NCBI GenBank assembly: GCA_039193195.1
Contig: JBCCWS010000022.1
Coordinates: 1-64,000, forward strand
DNA: 64,000 bases
Reading direction: 5' to 3'
Origin: Pseudomonadota bacterium
Lineage (GTDB): Bacteria; Pseudomonadota; Gammaproteobacteria; Steroidobacterales; JBCBZW01
Shown: positions 25,913-34,117 of the stretch, one piece after another
Position numbering within the stretch: position 1 is the stretch's first letter
How the letters are laid out: each line of letters opens with the position of its first letter
Made by a program: the position numbers and the translations under genes
The notes under the pieces: model-generated
Databases searched by the model: none
What the model saw: only the letters and a program-made list of their open reading frames with translations
What the model was told of the DNA's origin: nothing

Positions 25913-27322
25913 ATGAGCCTCTCGCGCAGAACGTTCCTAAAGCACTCCATCGCCTCCTCCCTCGCGGCTGCTAGCCTCACCGGCGTCGGCGGCGCCCTGG
26001 CCGGTTTTCAGGCCAAGGCGCAGGAAGTGGGCGGCTACCGCGCCCTGGTGTGCGTGTTTCTCTTCGGTGGCCTCGACAATCACGATGTCGTCCTGCCCTA
26101 CGACCCGCCCTCCTACGACGCGTTTGCCGCAATTCGAAGCACGCTGCTCGCGCAGCAAGGCGATGCCCGATCCCGGGAGAATCTCCTGCCCCTACTCACG
26201 GCAAACCCCGATCAGTTCGGCAGTCGTCGCTTCGCCTTGCCGCCAGAGCTGGCCGGTATCAAGTCCATCTACGACAGCGGTCAGGCCGCCGTCGTCGCCA
26301 ACGTCGGCCCCCTCATCGTGCCCACGGACCGCCAAAGCTACGACAGTCAATCGGTACCCCTCCCCTTACGCCTGTTTTCGCACAACGATCAGCAGGCGAC
26401 TTGGCAGGCGAGTGCCCCCGAAGGCGCTCAGTTAGGCTGGGGTGGCCGCTTCGCCGACGTCGCCCTCGACGCTGGCGCCAATGGCGCGCCGGAGTTCTCC
26501 ACCATCAGCGGCAACGGCGACGGCCTGTTCCTCACCGGGCAACTGGCCCAGCCCTACAACGTAAGCCCAGGCGGCGCCGACACGATGCGCCTGCTCGATG
26601 AGCTGGAAGCCCGCCCGGGCCGTCCGGGAGCTGCCGAGACATTGGCCCAAGTGCGCGCCCTGCTGCGCAACGAGCTGTACCAAGGCGCAAACGTCATCGC
26701 TCAAGACATCGGCACCGCTTTCCGCAACGCCATCGACAGCAACGACCGCTACAACGATGCCCTGAGCGGTGGCGATCCGCTCGGCACTCCCTTCCCCGAA
26801 TCCGACTTGGGTCAGCAGCTGCGCGCCGTGGCCGAAGCCATCCAGATTCGCGATAGCCTGCAGGCCACGCGGCAGGTGTTCTTCGTCGGCATGGGGGGCT
26901 TCGATACCCACTCCGAGCAGGCCCGCGCCCTGCCGGAGCTGCTCGCTGATCTGGACGCCGCCGTCAGCGCTTTCCACTCGCAGATGCAGGAGAGTGGCCT
27001 TGCCAACGACGTCACCCTGTTCACTGCCTCGGATTTCGGCCGCACGCTGGCCGTAAACGGTGACGGCACGGACCACGGCTGGGGCGGCCATCACTTCGTG
27101 GTCGGCGGCAGCGTGCAAGGCGGCGCGATCTACGGAGACTTCCCACCGGTGGGCTTCGACCACACGCAGGACGCTGGCAACGGTCGACTCATTCCGACCA
27201 TCGCCGTGGAGAAGTTCGCGCAGCCCCTCGGCAGCTGGTTTGGACTCAGCGCCGAGCAGCTCGATGAGGCCTTGCCGAACCTCGCCAACTTCGCCGCAGA
27301 GCCGGACCTGACCTTCCTCTAG
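25913..27322 (+). CDS. DUF1501 family Tat-exported protein
   Basis: A 469-residue protein with a twin-arginine signal (S-R-R-T-F-L-K, then a hydrophobic stretch to A-K-A-Q). DUF1501 features are seen: V-F-L-F-G-G-L-D-N-H-D near the mature start, G-M-G-G-F-D-T-H-S-E-Q mid-protein, and F-T-A-S-D-F-G-R-T, T-D-H-G-W-G-G-H-H toward the end, a layout like alkaline-phosphatase/sulfatase-fold enzymes. The ATG at 25913 is preferred over 25907 because AGGAG at 25901-25905 is 7 bases away. It is the second gene of the DUF1800-DUF1501 pair. Confidence 0.87.
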   Translation: MSLSRRTFLKHSIASSLAAASLTGVGGALAGFQAKAQEVGGYRALVCVFLFGGLDNHDVVLPYDPPSYDAFAAIRSTLLAQQGDARSRENLLPLLTANPDQFGSRRFALPPELAGIKSIYDSGQAAVVANVGPLIVPTDRQSYDSQSVPLPLRLFSHNDQQATWQASAPEGAQLGWGGRFADVALDAGANGAPEFSTISGNGDGLFLTGQLAQPYNVSPGGADTMRLLDELEARPGRPGAAETLAQVRALLRNELYQGANVIAQDIGTAFRNAIDSNDRYNDALSGGDPLGTPFPESDLGQQLRAVAEAIQIRDSLQATRQVFFVGMGGFDTHSEQARALPELLADLDAAVSAFHSQMQESGLANDVTLFTASDFGRTLAVNGDGTDHGWGGHHFVVGGSVQGGAIYGDFPPVGFDHTQDAGNGRLIPTIAVEKFAQPLGSWFGLSAEQLDEALPNLANFAAEPDLTFL

Positions 27323-27413
27323 CGCGCCGCTGGCGGTGGGATCGACGCAGGCCGCGGGCGCAAGCGCCAACCGCGCAAAGGGATATCCCCAGATGACACA
27401 GCCACTGCGATTT

Positions 27414-27434
27414 CCTCGCCATAGGAGGGCGAGG
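27414..27434. other. Hairpin in leader of the 27488 gene
   Basis: CCTCGCC (27414-27420) pairs with GGCGAGG (27428-27434) around a 7-base loop, about 55 bases before the next start codon. It could end the DUF1501 transcript or structure the following leader. Confidence 0.3.
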
Positions 27435-27487
27435 GGCGGATCCGAGGAGGTCCCTGGTCCTCGTCAACCTAACACCGGAGAACACAT

Positions 27488-28480
27488 ATGCGTGCATTCG
27501 CAACGATTTCTGCCCTTGCACTTGCCGCCGCCAGCGCCACCGCCGGGCCGGTTGAGGACATGGAGGTCAAGCTCCTGGCGTGGGAGGCGCTCGCCATCAA
27601 CTTCCCCGTCGTCGACGACGTGCAACGCCTAGTGGACGACGCCCAGCGGGACCTTGCCGGCGACGATTTGCTCAAGGCGATGGTCCACATCGACGACGCG
27701 CGAGGCAACCTGATCGATGACTTCATCGACGGTGACCTCAGCACCGGTGATTACGAGCTGCTCTTGCGCGACCTGGTCGATGCGATACGCATCGGCGCCG
27801 CGGACCTCATCGGCATGCCCGCCCCAAGCCCGGTCGCGCAGCCGTTCGCCTTCGATGGGCGCACGGGGCTATGCAGCCGCACCATGGACGACGGTTCCAC
27901 CGTGTCGTGGCCGTGCACCAGCGTACCCGCGGGCGGGCCGCCGCTCCCTGCCAATTGTGACGTCGAGCAGGCCGTGTGCACGCTGGGCGGGGTGGTCATC
28001 GGCACCTACACCAGCACAGACACGGACGAAATCGTCGCGACCGTGACGATTCAGGGAATCACCGTCGATCTTCTCGTCGCCGAGCCGTCGGGCGTCATCG
28101 AATACACGGCGCTGGATATCGACAACGCCTGTGGCACCCTCGGGGTGACGCCTCAGCCCGTGTGGCCATTGCGTAGCGTGGGCACGCGCCCGGGCAATCC
28201 CGGCGTGGCCCTGGCCATGAACGCAGCGACTGGGCAGCTCGAGTGGCTGCTGCTGAGCACGCCTTATACGGGGCCAGCGTGGACCTCAGACGCGCGGATC
28301 GAGGGCAGCCCCTGGGAAGACTCCGGACCGACTGTGCCGGGCACATGCAGGTTCGCCGGCGGTGGCGATGAACCCGATCCGCAAGACCCGATCAGCCAGG
28401 GCGCTTTCTTCATCACCAGCGACAACTTCCTGGGGGTGCCCACCTTTGATGCCGTACGGCTTGGACCTTCGGGTCCGTAG
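27488..28480 (+). CDS. Secreted protein of unknown function
   Basis: A 330-residue protein with a short Ala-rich signal peptide (cleavage near A-S-A-T-A-G). The N-terminal ~110 residues are predicted helical and acidic (V-D-D-A-Q-R-D-L-A-G-D-D-L-L-K-A-M), the remainder a Gly/Thr/Pro beta region with several Cys. No family is recognised. CGGAG lies 8 bases before the ATG. Two hairpins sit at its end. It may be co-transcribed with the DUF1800/DUF1501 pair, 165 bases upstream. Confidence 0.68.
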   Translation: MRAFATISALALAAASATAGPVEDMEVKLLAWEALAINFPVVDDVQRLVDDAQRDLAGDDLLKAMVHIDDARGNLIDDFIDGDLSTGDYELLLRDLVDAIRIGAADLIGMPAPSPVAQPFAFDGRTGLCSRTMDDGSTVSWPCTSVPAGGPPLPANCDVEQAVCTLGGVVIGTYTSTDTDEIVATVTIQGITVDLLVAEPSGVIEYTALDIDNACGTLGVTPQPVWPLRSVGTRPGNPGVALAMNAATGQLEWLLLSTPYTGPAWTSDARIEGSPWEDSGPTVPGTCRFAGGGDEPDPQDPISQGAFFITSDNFLGVPTFDAVRLGPSGP

Positions 28481-28516
28481 CGCCACGTGACCCGGCGACG
28501 CTTGGGCGTCGCCGGG
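28463..28516 (+). terminator. UUCG hairpin plus 11-bp stem-loop at the end of the 27488 gene
   Basis: GGACC-TTCG-GGTCC (28463-28476) lies in the last codons; then a perfect 11-bp stem, CCCGGCGACGC (28491-28501) with GCGTCGCCGGG (28506-28516), follows the stop. No T run follows, so this may be a Rho-dependent or protective 3' end. Confidence 0.5.
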
Positions 28517-28603
28517 CAAGAGCTGCGCGCACCGCCAGCAGCGACGAGCACGCCCAGAGGCCCGTTCCAAACGCCCGAAACGCCGCTTCCCTTTTGAGCT
28601 TCA

Positions 28604-28628
28604 GATAGTAATAATTCCCATTTGCATT
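28604..28628 (+). promoter_or_regulatory. Fur-box-like site before the membrane protein/flavodoxin genes
   Basis: An AT-rich island in GC-rich DNA. GATAGT-AATAAT-T gives two near-consensus Fur hexamers, followed by CCCATTTGCATTT. It lies about 100 bases before the start of the 28724 gene. With flavodoxin downstream, iron-dependent repression fits. Confidence 0.45.
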
Positions 28629-28723
28629 TAACCTCGAATAGGTGAAGCGCAAGTGAGACAGTCGGCACTGCACTGGCGTGGGCGCAGGCGCTGCCCCGAC
28701 CTGGAGATCCTGGGGTACTCGGG

Positions 28724-29209
28724 ATGATCCGCGAGGCGGTGGTCTTTGGCCTACTGAACAGCGCGCTGATCAGCGTGCTCATCCTGCTCTCCTTCAAGCA
28801 CGAACCTCGCCTGTGGCTCCACCACTTCCCCGAGCAGATGCAGGCCTTGGTGCCGGCGAAAACGGCTGCTGAAAAGCGCCTCGAGAGGCGCTGGGGCGTC
28901 CCTATCATCGGCTGCATGATCGTGCTGCCCCTGGCGGTCGCCATGTGGCGCCACCAAACCCACGGCTTCACCTACCTCGACGCCTATCTGTTTCTCTGGA
29001 TCGCCACGCAGACCTTCAACCTAATGGATCTTCTCGTCCTCGATTGGTTGGTCACCGTGCGCTGGAGTCCACCTTGGATGCAGCTGCAGGGGGCAGAGTC
29101 GATGAAGCGCTACGACAACTATTGGTTCCACTTTGTGGGCTTTCTTAAGGGCCTCCTCATCGGTTCCGTCGGCGCCGCCGTGATTGCCCTACCCTTTCTC
29201 TGGCTCTGA
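28724..29209 (+). CDS. Four-helix membrane protein of unknown function
   Basis: A 161-residue protein with four hydrophobic segments (about residues 5-25, 55-75, 85-110 and 136-158); the second loop is basic (K-R-L-E-R-R-W-G). No family is recognised with confidence. It begins about 100 bases after a Fur-box-like site and ends 39 bases before the flavodoxin gene on the same strand, so the two probably form an iron-regulated operon. Confidence 0.65.
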   Translation: MIREAVVFGLLNSALISVLILLSFKHEPRLWLHHFPEQMQALVPAKTAAEKRLERRWGVPIIGCMIVLPLAVAMWRHQTHGFTYLDAYLFLWIATQTFNLMDLLVLDWLVTVRWSPPWMQLQGAESMKRYDNYWFHFVGFLKGLLIGSVGAAVIALPFLWL

Positions 29210-29248
29210 GCCAGGGTTGACTCTATCGACAACGGAAAAGGCGAAGCT

Positions 29249-29797
29249 ATGACCTTGAAGGCGGCCAGCGTGGCCCTGGTATTCGGTACGGACCTCGGCA
29301 ACACGGAGGAGGTGGGAGAGAAGATCATCGAGCGTCTCGCGCCAATGGTGGCGAGCGCCGTGGAGATGTTCAATGTGCGCGAGGCCTCGACCGAACTCCT
29401 GGAACGTTACGACTTTCTGATCCTGGGTATCCCCACCTGGGAGTTCGGCGGTATCCAAAGCGACTGGGAGGACTTTGAAGCCCAAGTGCTCGCTGCAGAC
29501 TTCGAGGGCAAGACCGTGGCGTTGTACGGACTGGGCGATCAGATCGGCTACCCAGACTACTTCCTAGACGCGATGGGCTGGCTGCACGAACGCGTGCTAC
29601 GCAACGGCGCAAACATCATTGGCACCTGGTCGACACAAGGCTACGACTTCGAACGCTCTGCGGCAGCGAACGAGGACGGCAGTCAGTTCTGCGGACTCGC
29701 CATCGATCAAGATCGCCAGCAGGCACTTACCGACGAGCGCGTGGCGCAGTGGGTGACGCAGTTGGCAGTGGAGTTCGAGCAGATCGTGCCGGCGTGA
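29249..29797 (+). CDS. Flavodoxin (long-chain type)
   Basis: A 182-residue flavodoxin. The FMN phosphate loop is G-T-D-L-G-N-T-E (residues 13-20), slightly different from the usual G-S-D-T-G-N-T-E. The isoalloxazine-binding parts are I-P-T-W-E-F-G-G and the G-L-G-D-Q-I-G-Y-P-D-Y-F loop; the second half contains G-T-W-S-T-Q-G-Y-D-F, the long-chain signature. It carries electrons in place of ferredoxin, especially when iron is short, which agrees with the Fur-box-like sites on both sides. It resembles FldA, but paralogues cannot be separated here. Confidence 0.88.
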   Translation: MTLKAASVALVFGTDLGNTEEVGEKIIERLAPMVASAVEMFNVREASTELLERYDFLILGIPTWEFGGIQSDWEDFEAQVLAADFEGKTVALYGLGDQIGYPDYFLDAMGWLHERVLRNGANIIGTWSTQGYDFERSAAANEDGSQFCGLAIDQDRQQALTDERVAQWVTQLAVEFEQIVPA

Positions 29798-29845
29798 GCA
29801 GCCACCGAGGCGCGCGCATGAACCGCCGCAGGCGCCCTTTTCGAT

Positions 29846-29864
29846 ATTGATAATCATTCTCTTT
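29846..29864 (+). promoter_or_regulatory. Strong Fur-box-like operator
   Basis: ATTGATAATCATTCTCTTT matches the 19-bp Fur consensus closely; as a 7-1-7 motif TGATAAT-C-ATTCTCT has 12 of 14 paired positions. It is the best Fur-like site in the window and precedes the 29988 gene. Confidence 0.7.
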
Positions 29865-29987
29865 TGGCGCTGCCATCAGGCCAAGCATCGGCTCTCGAGT
29901 GAGCTGAGGCTGGCATGCCCGCTCGCAGCACTCACCCCCCTGCGCAGCGATGATCTTGCGGCAGACAAGCTGGAGCCCCTAACGCCA

Positions 29988-30350
29988 GTGAACCCGATCC
30001 CAGCCCGCCACACGCTCGAGGAGAGCGTGCGCTTAGGCTCATCGCCGGATGACCCACAGCTGCTCCACGCCTACCTAGCCCTGTGCGACGAGCTCGACTG
30101 CTGGCGCGTGTACCTGCGCGCCCACCGCACGGTACTCGCCGTCATCCGCGACGCCAAGGTGGCTCGGCGCTGGCGCTTGTGCTGCCAAGATCACGCCTAT
30201 CGGCCCCTCGCGGGACTCTATCGCCTGGCCCGCACGGACGCAGAGCGCGAAACCGTACGCCAGTGCAACCATGAGCTCAGCCTATCGAGCCACATGCACT
30301 TGGTAGAGGAAAGGGCAGCGTCGGTAAGCCGCTCTCGCCGCGCCTGTTAG
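29988..30350 (+). CDS. Small protein of unknown function behind a Fur box
   Basis: About 120 residues if started at the GTG at 29988; the frame is open back to 29847, but that first TTG lies inside the Fur-box-like site. The sequence is helical and rich in Leu, Arg and Cys: H-A-Y-L-A-L-C-D-E-L-D-C-W-R, R-W-R-L-C-C-Q-D-H, N-H-E-L-S-L-S-S-H-M-H. Clustered Cys and His could bind metal. No signal peptide and no known family. It is probably iron-regulated. Its end touches the DUF1513 gene, which is convergent. Confidence 0.5.
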   Translation: MNPIPARHTLEESVRLGSSPDDPQLLHAYLALCDELDCWRVYLRAHRTVLAVIRDAKVARRWRLCCQDHAYRPLAGLYRLARTDAERETVRQCNHELSLSSHMHLVEERAASVSRSRRAC

Positions 30351-31459
30351 CTGCCCCGCACCTCGATGGCACTTAGGTGGTTATCCCACCGCAGCGTGCG
30401 ATGGGTCGCGCCCCGGTGAGCCTGCACGGAGCGCACTTCGCCCTCCCCAGTGCTCACGATCATCCCGTCGCTGCTCCTGGCGACACCGCAGACGTCCACC
30501 AGCGACGTCGCGTCGAGGAGGCGCCCGGTCGTCGCCTCGTAGGTGTTCACCCGATTGCCGCGAGGACTGGTGACCGCGACGATCGGGCGCGAACTGTGTG
30601 CGGAGACCGAACCCACGTAGCCTGCGAGTGCGCTGGTTTGCTGTGAGTCACCGATCACCTGCAGCGCCGCGTCTCCCCGCCGGTGTCGAAGGACCAGCGG
30701 TGCGCCGCCCCCCCCCCCACCCTCGTCCTGCCCCCCGACCCAGACGCTGCCATCGCTCGCCTGGGCCAGGTGCCGGAGCGACACCTGGTGCCACTTTGCG
30801 GGCAACTGCACCTGCTCAAGCAATGCGCCGTCAGCCGCGCGAAGGTACGCCAGGGACGGGCGCATGTTGGCCAGATTCAGCTTGCGTCGCGGGTAGTCCG
30901 GGTGGGTCTCGATGCCGCCGTTGGCCACGGCGATGGCAGCGCCGTCACCGAGGAGCACCGCCTCGTGCGCGCCGATACCGTGGGTGATCATCTCGCCAAG
31001 GCGGCGAAAGCCGGCATTGACGTCGTAGACTCCAAGCACGCTGGTAGGCGCCTCGAAGTCGTTCTCCGTGGTGTAGAACAGCCCACCGTTAGGGCCGAAG
31101 AACCCATGTCCGAACAGATGCCTCTGCCGCGGCGTGTCGAAGGTGTGGGCCGCGCGCAGCTGGCGCAGGTCGATCACGGTGGCCGTGCGGCTCGGGCGCC
31201 GCCCCAACACCACGGCCAGGTGGCCTTGGGGCGCCACCGCGATGCCGTGCCCCCTGGCGGCCAGGGGAATGCTCGCTAGCTCGCGCCACGCTTGATCGAG
31301 CACCACGGCAGCGAAGCCGCCCTCACGCAGCGCGCAGCAGCCGATCAGGCGAGGGGAGCGGTCCGAATTCTCACGAACACAAGCGTTGGGCAAGACCCCA
31401 AGCGGCGGCAACGCCGCCAGCCACCTAAGCGAGCGCCGGCGCTGGCGGTCAATCGCCAT
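30347..31459 (-). CDS. DUF1513 family exported protein
   Basis: A 370-residue protein with an N-terminal R-R-R-S-L-R-W-L-A-A-L signal that resembles a Tat or lipoprotein leader (P-N-A-C). The body is a seven-bladed-propeller-like repeat with typical DUF1513 phrases: G-H-G-I-A-V-A-P, F-G-H-G-F-F, L-F-Y-T-T-E-N-D, G-I-G-A-H-E, V-A-N-G-G-I-E-T-H-P-D. It is the last gene of the imelysin/diheme operon and overlaps the preceding gene by 11 bases. DUF1513 proteins regularly accompany imelysins at iron loci; the biochemical role is not established. An 8-C run at 30711-30718 codes for part of a Gly tract. Confidence 0.8.
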   Translation of the reverse strand: MAIDRQRRRSLRWLAALPPLGVLPNACVRENSDRSPRLIGCCALREGGFAAVVLDQAWRELASIPLAARGHGIAVAPQGHLAVVLGRRPSRTATVIDLRQLRAAHTFDTPRQRHLFGHGFFGPNGGLFYTTENDFEAPTSVLGVYDVNAGFRRLGEMITHGIGAHEAVLLGDGAAIAVANGGIETHPDYPRRKLNLANMRPSLAYLRAADGALLEQVQLPAKWHQVSLRHLAQASDGSVWVGGQDEGGGGGGAPLVLRHRRGDAALQVIGDSQQTSALAGYVGSVSAHSSRPIVAVTSPRGNRVNTYEATTGRLLDATSLVDVCGVARSSDGMIVSTGEGEVRSVQAHRGATHRTLRWDNHLSAIEVRGS

Positions 31460-32546
31460 CGGTGGAGTTGAACCCCGCGCTCAGGCCCAGGGCGCCGGTC
31501 AGCCCGGTGCTCAATCCATTGTGCGCACTCAACAGGGGCTGGCGCAGGTAGCGCAGGCGCTTTCGGTGCTCCTCATCACGCACCACCCTCTCCCAGGTGC
31601 CCGCCTCGGCCAGCACGCCCAGGTGAAACTGGACATCCTCCAGTTCGCGCAGCATGCCCGCGCCCACGTACCGACTGTCCTCTGGCAGCAGCCGTTGGAA
31701 CTCATCGCCTAACATTTCATGAAGGCTACCTACCATGGCGCCAATCGCCCGCGCGGCGAGACTCGAGCGCGAGAAAGGGGCCAAGGCTGGGCGCGCCGCG
31801 GACGCTTGCTCACCCATGGCTCGGCCGATCTTGCCATCGGCCGCGAGCGTGAGCGCAGAGGCCGCCTCCTGCATGGTCTTGCCTAGGGCCCGTTCTTCGC
31901 TCAGAGGCTCATCGGTGCGGCTCAAGGCCGCCGCCAGGGTTCGCTCCGATCGCCAATCCCGTGCCAGGGAGGCGGTGACTTCGCTCACGAGGGCAGCCAT
32001 GGGGCGGGCGGCGACGCACTGGGCACTCTCCGCGCGGATCGTCGGAGGATCAGCGTAGAGCACGTACTCCAGTGCCGACAGCCCCTGCAGCGCGACGCTC
32101 TTAGTGGCCAGGCCGTCGCGATCGAGCTGCCCGGGGCCGAGCTCAGCGATGAAACGCGCTAGCTGGCGTCGACCGCGCAGGCCGCGATCGGGCCAATAGA
32201 ACAGGCGCTCGTAGCGATGGTCGGTAGCGACGGGCCCGAGACGCAGCCACTCCACCCGTGACCAGGCGGCCACTAGAGCCTCGAAGGCAGCATGCGCCTC
32301 TCGCAGCGCGCTCGCAGGGTCGACATCCGGCTGACAGAGCTGCTCAACTGCGCCCTGTTGCGCGCGAGCGCGCTCGGCCAACGCGTCGTAGTCGCTCGCG
32401 AGGTGCTCGAAGGCTTGGTCGAGAAACGCCCGGTAGGCGTGCTCCGGGGGGCGCGGCTGCGCACCGCAGCCGGTCAATAGCAGTGCGCACAGCGCCAAGA
32501 GGCGTGCCGCTCGCCCCAAACCCCGCGTCTCGAACCGCACGTTCAC
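31449..32546 (-). CDS. Imelysin-like lipoprotein (second copy)
   Basis: A 365-residue lipoprotein (signal ending L-L-T-G-C) of the imelysin/peptidase M75-like family. All-helical layout; the first half has the usual V-x-A-W-x-R-V-E-W-L-R-L-G-P. At the position of the G-x-H-x-x-E motif it reads G-L-S-A-L-E-Y-V-L-Y, so the His is replaced by Ser while the Glu stays, as in the shorter partner copies found beside DUF1111 genes. Start ATG overlaps the DUF1111 stop by 4 bases. Likely periplasmic or outer-membrane iron-binding function. Confidence 0.8.
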   Translation of the reverse strand: MNVRFETRGLGRAARLLALCALLLTGCGAQPRPPEHAYRAFLDQAFEHLASDYDALAERARAQQGAVEQLCQPDVDPASALREAHAAFEALVAAWSRVEWLRLGPVATDHRYERLFYWPDRGLRGRRQLARFIAELGPGQLDRDGLATKSVALQGLSALEYVLYADPPTIRAESAQCVAARPMAALVSEVTASLARDWRSERTLAAALSRTDEPLSEERALGKTMQEAASALTLAADGKIGRAMGEQASAARPALAPFSRSSLAARAIGAMVGSLHEMLGDEFQRLLPEDSRYVGAGMLRELEDVQFHLGVLAEAGTWERVVRDEEHRKRLRYLRQPLLSAHNGLSTGLTGALGLSAGFNSTDGD

Positions 32547-34117
32547 AGGGATCGTAGGAACGCGAGCAGCGCGCGACGCTCACTCGGGGCTAGGGCCATG
32601 ACCCGATCGCGAGCGGCACTGGCCTCGCCGCCGTGCCAGAGGATCGCCTCAAGCAATCCGCGGGCACGCCCATCGTGGAGCAGCTGCGTGTGGCCGCTGA
32701 CGGCCTCCGTGAGTCCGATTCCCCACAGCGGCGGCGTCCGCCACTCCCGACCGGACGCTTGACCGACCGGCGTTTCGCTGCTGAGCCCCTCCCCCATGTC
32801 GTGGAGGAGTAGATCGGTGTAGGGCCAAATCATCTGGAACTGGTGCGCAGCCCGCGATGCATCGCGCCGAGTGACGTAGTTAGGTCGATGACAGCCGGCG
32901 CAGCCAACCTCGTGAAACAGGCCCTTGCCGGCCAGCACCTGCGGATCGTCCACATCGCGCCGCGCCGGCACCGCCAAGTTGGCGGAGTAGAACACGACAA
33001 GATCGAGCATTTCGTTCGTGGCCTCGAAGGGGCCCTGGGCGTCCTGAACTCCGGTCGGCGCCGCGAGACAAGCGGTCTGTTGCAAGGTGCACTCCCCGGA
33101 TGCGCGGGGCTGTACGGCGGAGGAGATGCCCATGTCGTTCAGAAACGCCCCACCAGTCTGGGCGCGTAAGCTGGGCGCGGCAGCCTTCCACCCGAAGCGC
33201 CCTACGCGCCACTCGCCGCTCTCGGGATCGCGCACGCGCTGGGCGCGACCGGAGATGCCGTCCCCGTCAGCGTCCTGTGGATCCTCCCGATCGAGTAGAT
33301 CGCCCTCGTGGATCGCCTCGAGCAAGCCGAGACCGATCATCGGTTGCGCCACGCGAGCCGAGAGCACTGCGCTGGGATGCAGAGGACCGTAGGCCGGATT
33401 GGCGAGTGTGAAGTGGGGCTCGCGCAAGCTCACGCGCTCACCGCCACTCAACTGCACCTCATGCTCTACATAGGCGAGCCCCACCCTGCCCTCGGCCGGT
33501 ACGCCGGCAACGGCCACGTCCTGAATCTGCCCGCCGTACGCGGGATCTGGCGTGGCCAGTCGCTCGCCCTCGCGGCGCGCGCGCACATCGTCGTCCGTCT
33601 CTGCCGTCAGGGCGACCCGCAATAGCAGCGAAGTGCTATCGTCCTGATCGTCCACCGGTGGATGGCCCCGCCCGTCCTTGAGATGGCAGCGTTGGCAGGA
33701 CCGTGCGTTGTAGATCGGCCCGAGGCCGTCGGAGGCTTGCGTGGAGGACGGCGAGGAGACCCACAGTTTGCGGAAGATCGCATTGCCCAAAGCGAACGCC
33801 TGGAGGCCCTCGAGGGAAAGGTTGCTGGACGGATTGGAGAAGGCGTTGCGCGATACGCTGCCGGTGAAGGTGGCCGCACCGGCGCTGTTGATCTCGAAGG
33901 GCTGCGCAACCGCGACCGCCCCGGGCGCGGCGGTGAGATCGCGCACTCGCTCACGGTCCCGCGGAGTCAAATCGGTGCGCCATGGGAGCGGCCCGGAATC
34001 AGCTTCGCCCGGCGCTGGCCCCTGCGCTGGCCAGGGTATAGGCCGCAGTGCGAGCGCCGCGAGCACGACCGCGACGCCGATCGCAGCGGCGATCAGGAAG
34101 CGGCCGTCAACACTCAC
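32543..34117 (-). CDS. Diheme c-type oxidoreductase, DUF1111 family
   Basis: A 524-residue exported protein with an N-terminal anchor helix and two haem c sites, C141-Q-R-C144-H145 and C406-A-G-C409-H410. Family phrases include N-A-R-S-C-Q-R-C-H-L-K-D-G-R-G, D-A-D-G-D-G-I-S-G-R and F-G-W-K-A, and T-P-P-L-W-G-I-G-L toward the end, relating it to diheme peroxidases/MauG. It lies between two imelysin genes with 4-base overlaps on both sides (34114-34117, 32543-32546). It probably moves electrons for iron oxidation or reduction during periplasmic uptake; this role is inferred from context. Confidence 0.87.
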   Translation of the reverse strand: MSVDGRFLIAAAIGVAVVLAALALRPIPWPAQGPAPGEADSGPLPWRTDLTPRDRERVRDLTAAPGAVAVAQPFEINSAGAATFTGSVSRNAFSNPSSNLSLEGLQAFALGNAIFRKLWVSSPSSTQASDGLGPIYNARSCQRCHLKDGRGHPPVDDQDDSTSLLLRVALTAETDDDVRARREGERLATPDPAYGGQIQDVAVAGVPAEGRVGLAYVEHEVQLSGGERVSLREPHFTLANPAYGPLHPSAVLSARVAQPMIGLGLLEAIHEGDLLDREDPQDADGDGISGRAQRVRDPESGEWRVGRFGWKAAAPSLRAQTGGAFLNDMGISSAVQPRASGECTLQQTACLAAPTGVQDAQGPFEATNEMLDLVVFYSANLAVPARRDVDDPQVLAGKGLFHEVGCAGCHRPNYVTRRDASRAAHQFQMIWPYTDLLLHDMGEGLSSETPVGQASGREWRTPPLWGIGLTEAVSGHTQLLHDGRARGLLEAILWHGGEASAARDRVMALAPSERRALLAFLRSL

